Assembly (NCBI GenBank): GCA_004369085.1
Contig: ML210393.1
Location: forward strand, 15,473 to 38,628
Source of the DNA: Coprinopsis marcescibilis
Taxonomy: Eukaryota; Basidiomycota; Agaricomycetes; Agaricales; Psathyrellaceae
Direction of reading: 5' to 3'
DNA: 23,156 bases
Numbering within the stretch: the first letter of the stretch is position 1; each line of letters starts with the position of its first letter. This document shows, one piece after another, positions 1-9,775 of the stretch. The notes beneath the pieces were generated by a model. That model saw only the letters and a list, made by a program, of their open reading frames with translations. It did not search any database and was not told the DNA's origin. The position numbers and the translations under genes were made by a program.

Positions 1-61
1 CACCCCAACCGGTAGGGTACGTGGGAAGTGTCATCGGCAGCCCGGCTCACCAACAGCGGAG
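1..61 (+). repeat. Left terminal inverted repeat
   Basis: Pairs with 1334-1394 in inverted orientation, with mismatches at positions 10, 36, 54 and 55 only. Possibly continues outside the window. Confidence 0.85.
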
Positions 62-173
62 GTTCAATTTGATAAGGAATTGTTATTTTGGATACACCCC
101 TGTCTTCCGTGTCCCTCCATGATATCAGCCTGTCTTGGATGCATTCTCAATGTACTCGTCCTAATACAACTAC

Positions 174-1207
174 TTAACTATCCTTCCACCACGAGACCTT
201 TGTCTGAGTGACCGTTTCCGCTCTCGATTGCCCTTGGAATGAAGATGGGGCCAAAGATGAGGTGAATGGTTCTGTAAAGCCGTCCTCCTGCATGGGCCCA
301 AGGTCATCACTCCCCAGTATGCCAACTGCTTTCCGAAACTCCTCCATTGTGTCTTGATCCACACCCATAGCGGCCTCCTCCTTTATCGACGTAAAGAACT
401 CCTTCAGGAAAGTGACTGGAATCCGTGAAGTGGGGTGTGTATGTGCAACGTGATAAACAGTGTTGTACTTCCAGATGGTCTTGGGTTCACCAGAGGCAGA
501 TTTCTCGCAGAGGGGGCAGTGAATTGGAACATTGGAGCATGGTGAGGATGCCTTCGAATCCTTCTCTTCAATGTACTTCATCTTCTTGTACTTGAAGGGG
601 CAGGTCAACATAATCTTGAACGTTCCGCGACGGCCTTTCTGGAGCTGTGTCATGCAATGGCAAGAATCACAACCGCAAAACCCGCACGGAAGAAGGCCTA
701 TCATTGGCTCGTCCTCGCAGTATCTCGAAGCCTGGAGTATGTGGCGACCAACGTGTTGACGCATTTCAGACAGTTTGATACCGCTTTCTTTGCAGATGTA
801 GCAGGTGATGCGCGATGTTGCAATCAGTTTGGTGGGCGCCAAAGCATCCACCACATCCTCCGGGACTTTGCCTACAGTGAAAGAACAGGGAGCCGTGGAA
901 GGTGGCGAAACATATTCTTCGCAATTCGTGGATTGGAAGGTAAGTCAGTGGTGGATTGTGAGGTTGTTGGCATGTTGTGCTGGGGGATTAATCCACAATG
1001 TCGGTCGATGCCTGTCCGCTGCTTCAAGCACGACTCTCTGTGCTTCTGAATACGGTCTCCGTTGGCTGATTTTGTCAGAGTGATATGGGTGAGGCAGACA
1101 TCGCAGGTAACGACGTGGAGGCCCTTTGCATTGATTCTTGTGAGCAGTTGTGTGTCTCCAACACGGACCCAGATGGGTGTTAATACTTCTGGCACCTTCT
1201 TGGTCAT
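174..1207 (-). CDS. Cys/His-rich zinc-chelating protein inside the TIR element
   Basis: Two open minus-strand segments make up this gene. The upstream one starts at the ATG at 1207 and holds a C-x2-C...H-x4-C cluster (CDVC, then HRESC). The downstream one is open from about 960 to the stop at 174 in another frame and holds CYIC...HVGRH, PCGFCGCDSC and CPLC...HVAHTH, consistent with three or more zinc-binding clusters. The two must be joined by an intron or separated by a frameshift somewhere around 880-1030; I found no convincing splice pair, so the span is given without a join. Similar proteins with HVGRHI-like and CPLC-like motifs occur, as far as I recall, as uncharacterised mushroom proteins. 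A DNA-binding or transposon accessory role is inferred only from the fingers and the surrounding inverted repeats. Confidence 0.6.
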
Positions 1208-1333
1208 TTTCACAAGGAATGGTTGTGAGATAGCAATGGTACGAGGAGAAGAACGTCAATTGAAGCGATAACCGTAGGGTACTAATCAGCATGCCATCGT
1301 TATCTAATGAATCTACATCTCGTCGTTTTCGAG

Positions 1334-1394
1334 CTCCGCCATTGGTGAGCCGGGCTGCTGATGACACTTCCCACGTACCCTACCAGTTGGGGTG
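1334..1394 (-). repeat. Right terminal inverted repeat
   Basis: Reverse complement of 1-61 with four mismatches. The outer end is the G at 1394, pairing with the C at position 1; the sequence from 1395 onwards has no counterpart. Confidence 0.85.
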
Positions 1395-1431
1395 GATTCA
1401 TCACTCGCTATTGTGGTGGCCCCTTGGCTCT

Positions 1432-1640
1432 AGCTCACCCCAGATCTTACCTACTACCTCTCAATCCAATTCTTTCTCTTCTCAAGCCACTGCGCTTTCG
1501 CTGATCGGTTCCAGCCAGCAGAACCGACCCTAACTCTTTTCCAACTCCAAGTTCAAGCTCAAGACTTACCTGCGAGTGGTCTGACTCGTGATCAGAGCCA
1601 GTCAAGTGCCCTCTCAACACAACCGAAGAACCTCTCTTCA
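1432..1640 (-). repeat. Dispersed ~210-bp repeat, copy 1
   Basis: Matches 3596-3801 in the same orientation at roughly 85% identity by eye. On the minus strand both copies contain the shared segment TTCGGTTGTGTTGAGAGGGC, a GTRAGT splice-donor-like site and a GGAACCGATCAGCGAAAG-like block. One frame is open through both copies. Copy 1 has a TATA box upstream (1843-1849 on the minus strand). It could be a retroposon, an LTR piece or a duplicated 5' exon; no tRNA-type A and B boxes could be firmly placed. Confidence 0.7.
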
Positions 1641-1842
1641 CTGTGTGGGTACTGCCTTCGTACCAACGCACACGAGCTAAGTCGAGATTGGGAGTGAACT
1701 GGGTGGCTTTGAGGTGGATAGGAACCAAGAAGAGAAAGAGAGAGAGAGAGAGATGGATGGATTGAGAGATAAGAGACGAGTACAAAGTGAAGAGAAACCA
1801 GTAGGTAGGTGACTGGCCCAACCTGTATTGGTGGACTCAGTC

Positions 1843-1849
1843 TTTTATA
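1843..1849 (-). promoter_or_regulatory. TATA box upstream of dispersed repeat copy 1
   Basis: Minus strand reads GAGTATAAAAGACTGAG. It lies about 200 bp upstream of the repeat, followed by a pyrimidine-rich leader (CT repeats around 1735-1754). This suggests a minus-strand transcription unit reading into the repeat, but no ATG-initiated protein follows clearly. Confidence 0.4.
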
Positions 1850-3223
1850 CTCGAATTTCTGGTAAATTCTGGGAATTCGTACAAATACTATAAAATATCG
1901 GATGTCGGAAGGGTACCATGTGGAAGCAAGAGGAAAAAGAGTCTGACACTCGAGTGAGCGCGGAAGAGAGAAAAGAGTCGGCGCAACGTGCTTTAATTAG
2001 CACCCGTCGTGTGTTGTGTGATCGAAGGGTGCTTGGCTCTTGGACGCCAAGCGAGCGGATATGAGCTGGCTGCTCTCAGCCTGGCTCGTGTCTCCACAAC
2101 GTCACTTGTCAGTTCACCGAGCCAACGTCCAGAAGAAACATCGAACATGCGGTGCAGATGCAGTTTAACGATACCGAGGCACTTATCAAGGATAACCTTT
2201 TATTTACATGCCAAACTTCAACTGTTGCATGCCATGTCGCGACTCAGGGAGTGTACCATGGAATCTATCTATTTATGTATTTATTTATCAGGGAAATACT
2301 TGAATGTGCTCAGCGGTAAGAGAGAGTGTGTAGGTGTGCCCAGGCATGGAGTGGACAGTCCAGAGACCTCGAGTCTAGCAAGATGCTCGGAGGGCAGGGA
2401 TTGTAGTGGTCATCAAGAGGGACAAACGGAGAGTCGTAACAAAGCAAGTCATTCCCACGGCTTCTTCTCCCGAACGACCATCGTGTCAATAGCTCGCCCT
2501 CTGTCCCAGCAAGAAAATGCTCGTTCGACAGTGCTCAAAATTAAAATACACATCCAACACATCTTGTATCCAATTACTCACCGCAGATCCAGGGAGCCAG
2601 TCAATGCGTTATACAGTTTTGTGCCCCACGCCCCACGTACAACGCGCTCATTCCACAACCGTGCGCCTTTCCACTGCTTCCCTATTCACTGCGAATGCTA
2701 ATTTAACTACAGTCCACTCTCTACTGCTCAAGCCAAACACGCAAACGCAAAATCAGCACACTCGACCCTGCCCAACTGCTAGCCTCGGACCATATCTCTC
2801 TATTGGCACGAAGGCCTCCCACAAACCCTGTACACATCCGAATCTGGAGAATGGCCAGAAGTCTCAGCACTACCCCAGCATCAAGCATCCGCTTCAGCCT
2901 CCTTCCAATCCAGACCATAAACTCCAAAGCGCAGGCTGCAACCTCTTCACCAAAGCAAAATACCATTCCATCTGCCAATGTCAGATCGACCCCCCTTCAC
3001 TCCTGGAATCCGTAGACGGTGAAGGCTATTGGAGGCGTGTTTAGCTACTTGGGCGAGCCTTGGTGATGCGATTCTACGTGGTGTAGAGACTGGGACTTGG
3101 CTGCGAGCAGCCAAGCCCATCTCTGTTCTCCTATCACAACACATCTCGCACCCAACAGCACCAATACGGTGCATTCTTTTAGGCGCCCAATCATGTGACC
3201 ACTGAAACTTCGAGATTCCCGCC

Positions 3224-3457
3224 CATCGCAAGCATCCCTATGCCCTTTCGAGCCATATCTCCACCCCAAAACACCTCAACTCCACTCTTTCGATCATCGG
3301 GCACCATATTTGGACTTCATCTCGCTTCCGAGCACCCAACAAAGTCCACAATTGGCTTAGTGCATGGGAGACTGACCATGAAGACCCAAAATACTTCATA
3401 CATGGCGAATATTTCACCTTTAAATTCATTCATCGTCACATCTACACCCATATGTAG
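3224..3457 (+). other. Possible coding relic inside the pseudogene insertion
   Basis: A 77-codon frame without an ATG start is open here and ends at a TAG at 3455-3457. It contains the stretch WLSAWETDHEDPKYFIHGEY, which has a protein-like composition and does not match the middle part of family P. It may be a fragment of another gene brought in with the insertion. Unrecognised; chance is not excluded. Confidence 0.2.
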
Positions 3458-3595
3458 TGCTCCATGTCGCACATACGAACATTCTAGAGCTTCTTGGCTC
3501 GACTTTCCCCATATTACTTTATTTATTTACCTATTTACCAAATAGTTTAGAAAACTATAAGTAGTTAGACAGAGCAACCCTCTAGGGACAGCTTG

Positions 3596-3801
3596 AGCTC
3601 ACCTGAAGTCCTACCTACCTCTCAATCAAATCTCCACTCTTCTAAAGCCACTGAGCTTTCGCTGATCGGTTCCAGCCAGCAGAACCGAACCTGTCTCTCT
3701 CCCAACTCCAACCTCAACCTCAAGACTCACCTGCAAGAGGTCTGACTCGTGATCAGAGCCAGTCAAGCGCCCTCTCAACACAACCGAAGAACATCTCTTC
3801 A
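3596..3801 (-). repeat. Dispersed ~210-bp repeat, copy 2
   Basis: Second copy of 1432-1640, lying inside the material that splits the family P pseudogene. The two copies differ mostly by substitutions, keep the same reading frame, and begin at a common AGCTCACC on the plus strand. No target-site duplication is obvious. Confidence 0.7.
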
Positions 3802-4792
3802 GTGGAAGACGCAGTTCGAGGGTGCAGATGTGGGCGAGCCATGTAATACTAATGGCAAGGAACCGAGGAATAAGAAATCGGGTGCCACAGGCTAGGAAGG
3901 TCCGTTTTTCTTTTCCCTTCTTCACTCTCCTCTCTCCCCCCTTCCCTCATCCTCCCTCGTTTGCATCTGAAAAATCCTTACCAGGCCTTGGCATCATCCA
4001 ACTCCACCGCACAACCAACGCCCCCGAAGCTTATTCTTATCCCGGCGATTCCACATTCCCATCCTTATGGCGCTCCTCGCCCTCACCGCTTGCGGCTCCC
4101 GAGTGGTGTCGGGTTCTGGGAACCGGCTAAGAGAAACCTAAAGCCCACCAACCCACGAACACAGTTTTTACTCAACGTCATCGACGTCCTCACCCGCGCT
4201 CTCCTTCATCATCCCCATTTCCTTCACCATCCCAAACCCCTTCGAACTCCACCTATACTGGACCCTCCGCCACAGCCACTTACCTCCGAAACCAAACTCA
4301 CAACACCTTCAGAACCTACAAGTTACTACCGCCATACCTAGCGCGAGGATACCTGGATGTGAAGCACGCTTCTGGACGTCTTGCCAAGTGAAGTGCTGGA
4401 TGTGATGGCGGAGGTGGAGTGGGACGATGCTTTGGAGGCGAGGCTGGAGATTAGGGGGGATGAGGAGGTTTAGCGGGAGGTGCAGTCGGTACTGAGGACG
4501 ATGGTCGGATTGAATATTGAATGAGGAGGACGTGTAGCAGGATGTGTGTGTAGACGTGTAGGGAGAGATATAGGATGCTAGGTTGGTTGGGGCGGAGCCG
4601 TAGTTGGGAGGGTCCGAGCGCCAATGCACGTCACTTGCCCGTCGTCCAGTGTGGGACCTCGAAGGAAGCCAGGTAGGGGCGAGGCAGTCGATAATCGCCA
4701 GCCAATCGCAGTGGTCTAGAGAACCCTATGCGGACATTCCACCAGAGCCGCTCGATCACTAGAACTCGGCCTTGTCCGATACTCGATTGCGG

Positions 4793-4799
4793 TATAAAT
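4793..4799 (+). promoter_or_regulatory. TATA box of the LTR-like tract
   Basis: GCGGTATAAATGATGC, sharply more AT-rich than its GC-rich upstream flank. No coding region follows it. Confidence 0.35.
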
Positions 4800-5162
4800 G
4801 ATGCTCCTTGAGCTTGGGTCTGATTAGACCCATCGATATGGCAAGGTTTTCAGCCCTCAACGCCCTCGCACGCTATCGTTCCTGTTACGACGCAAGGCGA
4901 ATTGTACACCTTAGTTGTTTAAACAATAGTCAACGATAGAGTCAAGACAGTAGATCGTCGAGATGAGCAAGTAAGTCAAGGAAGTCGAGACGAACTAACG
5001 TCAAGACGATTGAGTTTCCAAAGGGTTCGAGCGAGACGATCTGTTGACAAGAAGACTAAAGAAAGTCTTATTCAAGAACTATCGAATATACAAGAGAGAA
5101 ACGAGATCGAAACTAATATACAACTACCTATTTAGGTAAGTATTTATACATAATTCTTATCT

Positions 5163-5183
5163 CTTATCGATGTTATCGATAAG
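5163..5183. repeat. Perfect 9-bp hairpin
   Basis: CTTATCGAT-GTT-ATCGATAAG is a perfect inverted repeat with a 3-nt loop in the AT-rich tract. No poly-T tract marks it as a terminator; it is more likely part of mobile-element debris. Confidence 0.4.
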
Positions 5184-5250
5184 TTCCATCCGTTATCTTT
5201 ACTATAAATAAGAAAAACTACTACGTCATATCCTTGTGTTCCTTATCTAT

Positions 5251-5394
5251 CTAAAAATACCCCCAAGATCCGGAATAACAGTCAGGGGTATCTATCGACT
5301 TGCAATCAAACAGTCCCATCCTTCGAAAATAATCCGTTTGTATCTCAAGACACTCATCCGTGGTTAATACGTATCCGTCTTCATGTTCCACCAT
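5251..5394 (-). CDS. Small ORF or last exon of an unrecognised gene
   Basis: A 47-codon frame starts with MVEHEDGYVLTTDECLEIQ and ends at the TAG at 5251-5253. The frame stays open upstream to about 5490, where a TAG precedes a possible acceptor, so it could be the last exon of a spliced minus-strand gene whose earlier exons would overlap 5500-5800. The composition is protein-like (acidic, Cys and aromatic residues), unlike the proline- and serine-rich low-complexity frames around it. No family recognised, no second copy in the window. It lies about 470 bp downstream of the stop of the 5864-7167 gene on the same strand. Confidence 0.3.
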   Translation of the reverse strand: MVEHEDGYVLTTDECLEIQTDYFRRMGLFDCKSIDTPDCYSGSWGYF

Positions 5395-5863
5395 TGGAGA
5401 TGGTGTAACAGTTCCCCGGTGTATGGCGCGGGGATGGGTCGGTTGAAGGGGTGGCAGGAATGTGGAGTTTGAAGTGTGCTTCTACTTTCTGCCATTGGGC
5501 TCTGAGCATCGATTGGGAGAGAGTGGTGAGAAGCGGAGCACGCACTGAACAAGAGGCGGTGTGCGGAATCGTGTTGCGCGACGGGGGAGGAAGGCGTTGT
5601 CGGGGCTGGGCTGGGGTTGGGGGATGGCATGAGCCGCTATAGTTGCTGAAATTGAGACATGTAGGGGGAGCGATAAGTCAGTCATGCAGCCCATCCACGA
5701 GTTCAGCGAGGGGTGCGTGGGTGCTTGACTACCGACATGCGACAACCTGCGACAAGCTAGAAATAAGAAAGATTCATTGTTTTCTGGAGTATACGGGCGA
5801 AGATAAATACAAGAATACAATGCAACATATCAATCACTCATTGAATCTGACACTGGGCTGTTT

Positions 5864-7167
5864 CTACAATGTCTCTGGGTCTGGTCGGCGCTCTTCCGGT
5901 GTTATTTCATCATCGTCTCTGGCAAACTGGCCAGTGATGTGAGATTCTTCAGGCTGTGGGCTCTGTCCAAAGGCGAGTGATCGGGAGAGGGCTTCAGCGC
6001 TTGATTTATTGGTCTTTGCCCACGACCTTCCTGTTGCAACCCTAAATATGATCATTTGTGGTGCTAAGGCCTGAGTATAGAGTCGGAGGTCAGCGGCATC
6101 TCGGAATGAGAAGGCTTGTCAGTCCAAGGTAATGCACACACCTGCAAGGCCGAGTATACAAGCGAAACCGAATAAAGTGCCACCGCCATAGCCTTCGGGT
6201 CCCCAACATAGCTGGCAATGCTCCTGGTGCTTGTGGAGAAGAGAGTTAGGACCATTGCCGTATTGGTTATACCAGCCACTGTAAGTGGAAGTGCTGATTC
6301 AACTAGGATGCGGATCGCAGTCCGGTATACCGCCAAACGTCCGCCAGCCAAAGGCATCGATGTGGCGAATTTCCGATGAGCTGAAAACAGTCGGTAACAA
6401 AGTATCGAGGTCATGAGGACGTTCGTTGTAATGCTCAGAACTTGTAGGCTTATTTCTATTCTGGTTATTGTCGCTCTCATGCGTTCTGAGTACAGCAAGA
6501 TCAACACCGCATCGGAGACATGCAAGGCTTGAAGGGTTTCATTAAATGCTCATCGGGGGTGTATGCCATATATTATGATTCACTTACCAATAGCCGAGAG
6601 GTACATGAGTGCTGGCAACACCAAAAGCCAACGCCAGCCTGCAGCCAGAAGTAAATGACATCGATAGAGCTGTGGACCCTTGTCAACGTACGGTCAGATA
6701 GTGGCAACCGCCAGAAAAACATCACAGACCAAAAGTCCATCCCCAATTAAAAAAACAAGGCCTAAGGAGATCGCACTCAGGCTCTTTACCCAAAAAGCGC
6801 TGTAAGAGTTTATCTGCAGATAATCAAGGCCGTTTGAAGCTTCCAGAAGAGTATGAAAGGCTCTGGACATGTCTGAGCATGCTCCAATCGTGTAGAAAGT
6901 GACTATCAGCCAGCCAGATATAAGGTACACCGCTCTTCCCTGCCGCCTTTCAGAGGGTGTCTCGAAGAAGATGAGCGAGCCGTAGGAGTTCATGAAGAGT
7001 TGAATTCCTGTGATTGACCGCAATGGTCAGAGAATGCCTTTGGCCATACACACTTCCCTTCGTCGCTCACCTACTGTCACCATCGTGATAACATAATTGG
7101 CATACAACGATTTTGCATATACCAGCCCATATTCGTTGGTATAATCCTTTGTCCATATTGTGAAGGC
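5864..7167 (-). CDS. Family M seven-helix membrane protein, copy 1 (no ATG at usual start)
   Basis: Spliced model: complement(join(5864..6070, 6142..6527, 6588..6669, 6730..7007, 7071..7167)), about 349 aa. Exon 4 is 386 nt and exon 3 is 82 nt, the same as in the copy at 8417-9749, and all phases agree. Family marks are IWTKDYTNEYGLVYAK near the N-terminus, GIQLFMNSYG and ETPSERRQGRA before helix 2, LIGDGLLLYRC at helix 3, RILVESALPL at helix 6 and RVATGRSWAK at the cytoplasmic tail. About seven hydrophobic segments are expected in an Agaricomycete-type membrane protein of unknown role. Oddity: where the sisters have ATG, this copy has GCC (7165-7167), and no in-frame ATG exists upstream as far as about 7290. 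The first in-frame ATG falls late in exon 1, within ITMVTVG. It may be a dying copy, start at a non-AUG codon, or have an upstream exon. Confidence 0.75.
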
Positions 7168-7359
7168 TGCAACTGGGGTAGTTGCGCACAGTAGTTCGAA
7201 GAGGGGGGAAATCTGGCGTGTCTTGATACGAGGTGCGTAAAGTCGAGTGATTGAGAGGAAATGCAGTGGGATTTGGTGATAATAAGAACAAAGAGTGAGC
7301 TATTGAGACGCTGGATACTCCAGCGGGAAGCTAAAGAACCCTGAGGCGAATGCCCCAGG

Positions 7360-7366
7360 TTTTATA
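7360..7366 (-). promoter_or_regulatory. TATA box for family M copy 1
   Basis: Minus strand reads ACTATAAAACCTGG, about 195 bp upstream of the position where the sister genes start. The leader between is pyrimidine-rich. Its presence argues that the promoter survives even though the start codon does not. Confidence 0.5.
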
Positions 7367-8416
7367 GTAAATAATAATGGTCCGTGCGCGTAGTAGCACA
7401 GGGCCGAGGACCAAACTGTCAGTACAAGAAGTGTATAAATCGAATCATGTGAAGGGAGCATCGAGATCCCCGAGCAGGCGAGATGCGTCCTCCACAATAT
7501 GGACATGGCTGCTTGAACGAGTGTATAGTTTCACTGGCCGTGGGCACGAGGATGCAAGAGAGGAGGAGAAGGAGTATGGAATTGTCTGGTGTTAAACCAT
7601 GCGCCCTAGTTTATAGCCATGGTCAATGGTACTATATATATCTACATGGGACATATACAAGAGCTCTACAACGATATCCGATCCCGATCCCGAGCTGAAA
7701 AGGATAATCGGACGAGATGTAACATTTGGCTAGTTCAGCTTACCTCTGTTGCCGGTTTCCTTTGAAATTCTAGTTAGCGGGAACTCGAGATCCATCATAC
7801 ACCTACATGGTACACTATCGTGGCCTCGTGGAGAGAGTTTCTGAACATCTTATTAGTAGATGTCGGTGCAATGATACGTGATTCACTCCCGGTCTCTGTC
7901 GCGCCCGGAAGTCGTATACGCAGCTCTTTGTATGTGCGATACAAGAGCGCTGAATCCTGGTGTAATCGGTCTCTCTAACGACTCGTCCTGATTGCTCCAG
8001 CTCGGGTGGCCAAGCCCATTCCACAATTGAATGGGTACGTATCAAAAGATGTTCCCTTCCGCAGTCTATCAAATACAAAGTACAGCTTTTACAGCGTCTG
8101 ATTCCATCGAGATATATAGGAGCTATCCGTGATCTAGTACCAGCCCTGGTCTTGGTTCACTGGCACGTACAATCACCGCACGAATCGCGCCACACATCAT
8201 CCATCTGGTCCGTCGCACATACAAGTAAGTGATGTCCCGACCTTACACAACTCGAAGGGTCGCCCGGGGCGGAAGTGAAAGACGAGTACCGAGGCAAGAC
8301 GGGAAGACGTGCTTCGGAACGGATTCAGGTACGCATACGACTAATATTACATTATAGAGCGACTCATAATTCTGCCCTTATTCTTGTTCTACAAACAGAC
8401 TTGCTATACGCGCAAG
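7367..8416. other. Intergenic between family M copies 1 and 2
   Basis: Several frames of 60-90 codons are open on both strands, but none has recognisable motifs or a second copy in the window. Nothing supportable was found except the TATA box at its left edge. Confidence 0.5.
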
Positions 8417-9749
8417 TCACTCCTTGAACCTAATACTAGGAGCTGCCTCTGAGCTTGACCGACGCTGTTCCGCGATACCTCCCTCGCCGTCTCGGGTGAA
8501 TTGACCAGTGACGTTAGATTCGTCTTGCTGTGGCCCATTATTGAAGGCCAACGATCGGGAGAGGGCTTCGGCACTTGATTTGTCGGTCTTCACCCACGAC
8601 CTGCCCGTCGTAACGCGGAATATCAACATCTGCGGCGCCAAAGCCTGAGTTCCAAAGGTCACACGTCAGCGGTACTCCAGAATGAGCGTACAGTTACAGC
8701 CAAAAGGCAAGTGACGCACCTGCAGGGCGTAGTACAGCAGCTCGAACGTGATATAGGCAACGGTCAAAGCTTTGGGGTCGCCGTTGTAGCTCGTGATATC
8801 GTTGTTGCTGCTAGTGAAGGGGATGAGGACTATGATCGTGTTAATTAGCCCGACGAGTGCCAATGGGAGTGCTGACTCGACCAGGATGCGCATGGCGGTG
8901 CGGTACACTGATAGCCTTTTGGTGGCTGACGGCATTGAGCGGGCGAAGTGCCGGTGCGCTGAGATTAACCGGTAGCAGAGTATGGTTGTGATGAGGAGGT
9001 TGGTCGTGAAGGTTAGGATGTGCACGCTGATGTCTGCGCTGATTATTGCATCCACCATGTTCTCTGTTCGCTTTAGGACCGTCACCGAGGCGAAGATATG
9101 CAAAGCTTCGAACAGCATCGAACGCTGCAAATTAGATGGCATCTTGGGACTTTTAGATGGTGCTGCGCTTACCGATGACCGACATGTACATGAGCACCGG
9201 GAGGACTAACAGCCAAAGCCAAGCTCCAGCAAGAAGTAAATAACATCGATATAGCTGTGAGCATTGTTAGTTTGGGCGGCAGAAGCAATGGTGGAACGAG
9301 GTCACATACCAACAGTCCGTCCCCAACCAGGTACACGATACACGAGGTGATTTTGCTCAAGGTCTTGATCCAAGTATCGAGGTCGATCGCATTGTATTCA
9401 AGGCCATCCGAAGCTCCCAGTAGGTCCTGAAAGACACTCGCCAAGTCGGTGCACGCTCCGACCGTGTAGAATGCGAATATCAACCAGCCGGAAATGAGGT
9501 ACAGCGCCCTTCCCTGCCGCTTCTCAGACGGTGTCTCGAAGAAGTATATCAAGGCGTAGGCGCTCATGAACAGTTGGATCCCTGTGATAATCAGCCGTGA
9601 GTAAATATTTGATCTTGCTCGAGCCTCGATCGGATGCCAGTTGACCACTTACCTACGGTGGCCATTGTAATGACGTAGTTGGCGAATTCTGCTTTAGCGT
9701 AGACCAACCCATATTCGTTGGCGTATTCCTCCGTCCATACGGGCGACAT
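8417..9749 (-). CDS. Family M seven-helix membrane protein, copy 2
   Basis: Spliced model: complement(join(8417..8644, 8720..9105, 9173..9254, 9310..9581, 9653..9749)), 354 aa. It starts MSPVWTEEYANEYGLVYAK. Hydrophobic segments lie near residues 20-40, 52-72, 100-125, 130-150, 175-197, 218-240 and 262-285. Family marks are GIQLFMSAYA, ETPSEKRQGRA, LVGDGLLLYRCYLLLAGAW (which forms only after splicing at 9310/9254), RILVESALPL, QALAPQMLIFRVTTGRSW and a polar, Ser/Glu-rich tail ending RFKE. All donors are GT; the fourth acceptor is TTCGAAG rather than the nearby GCAG, because only the former keeps the frame shared with both sisters. The family is common in mushroom genomes to my knowledge but has no known function; a sensory or signalling role is only a guess. 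Confidence 0.88.
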
Positions 9750-9775
9750 CTATGCTTGGATAGGTCTAGTTTGAC
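9750..9775 (-). promoter_or_regulatory. Conserved 5' leader shared with family M copy 3
   Basis: The minus-strand leader AAACTAGACCTATCCAAGC just before the ATG nearly matches the leader of the 21030-22250 gene (AAACTAGACTTGCCCAAGC, 22251-22276). It suggests that copies 2 and 3 were duplicated together with their promoter region. Copy 1 lacks it. Confidence 0.5.

Larger units (their letters stand above)
1..1394. mobile_element. TIR DNA transposon carrying a zinc-finger-like gene
   Basis: The first 61 bases, starting CACCCCAAC, match the reverse complement of 1334-1394 with four mismatches by eye (about 57 of 61), so the segment is bounded by long terminal inverted repeats. The interior holds one minus-strand gene region (174-1207) for a Cys/His-rich protein; I see no transposase catalytic domain. 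The left end coincides with the first base of the window, so a target-site duplication cannot be checked and the repeat could extend further left. It may be a non-autonomous element that has captured or carries an accessory gene. Superfamily not assigned. Confidence 0.75.
2517..4473 (+). pseudogene. Decayed, interrupted copy of family P gene
   Basis: Homologous to the intact genes at 11089-12562 and 16897-18429. The first exon starts at the ATG at 2517 with the family's MLxR pattern. Its splice donor is destroyed: the intact gene reads GAG|GTGCGC where this one reads AAA|ATACAC. The exon 3 acceptor is at 2710-2712, followed by RKRKISTLDPAQL. About 110 bp are then missing before a segment matching FLYWHDG (here LYWHEG). 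Frameshifts and stops follow, and the homology ends near 3045. It resumes at 3985 with GLGIIQLHRTTNAPE, matching the last exon of the intact genes, and runs with an internal stop to the terminator at 4471-4473. About 940 bp of foreign sequence, including copy 2 of the dispersed repeat, sits between the halves. The leader upstream (about 2440-2516) also matches the intact genes. Confidence 0.85.
4474..5250. other. LTR-like / transposon-derived tract without a gene
   Basis: There is no credible open frame. A TATA box (TATAAAT, 4793-4799, plus strand) is followed by repeated GTCAAG/GTCGAGACG motifs and then AT-rich sequence with small palindromes. The layout resembles the promoter and leader of an LTR retrotransposon, but neither matching terminal repeats nor a primer-binding site could be located, so this is only a suggestion. 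Confidence 0.3.

Noticed and set aside
1432..1640. tRNA-derived SINE with internal Pol III boxes
   Set aside because: CTGGCTC-TGATCAC-GAGTCAG in the repeat can form an anticodon-like stem, but the loop lacks the T at position 33 and neither A box nor B box (GGTTCGANNCC) can be placed at the right spacing.
1447..1821. 124-codon minus-strand frame as a complete protein
   Set aside because: It begins without ATG in a pyrimidine-rich leader downstream of a TATA box and passes over a splice-donor-like site shared with copy 2; treated as repeat or 5' exon material instead.
2009..2701. 230-codon plus-strand frame as an intact gene
   Set aside because: It has a non-ATG start, runs through the leader of the family P pseudogene, and crosses homologous intron positions, so it is chance openness in decayed DNA.
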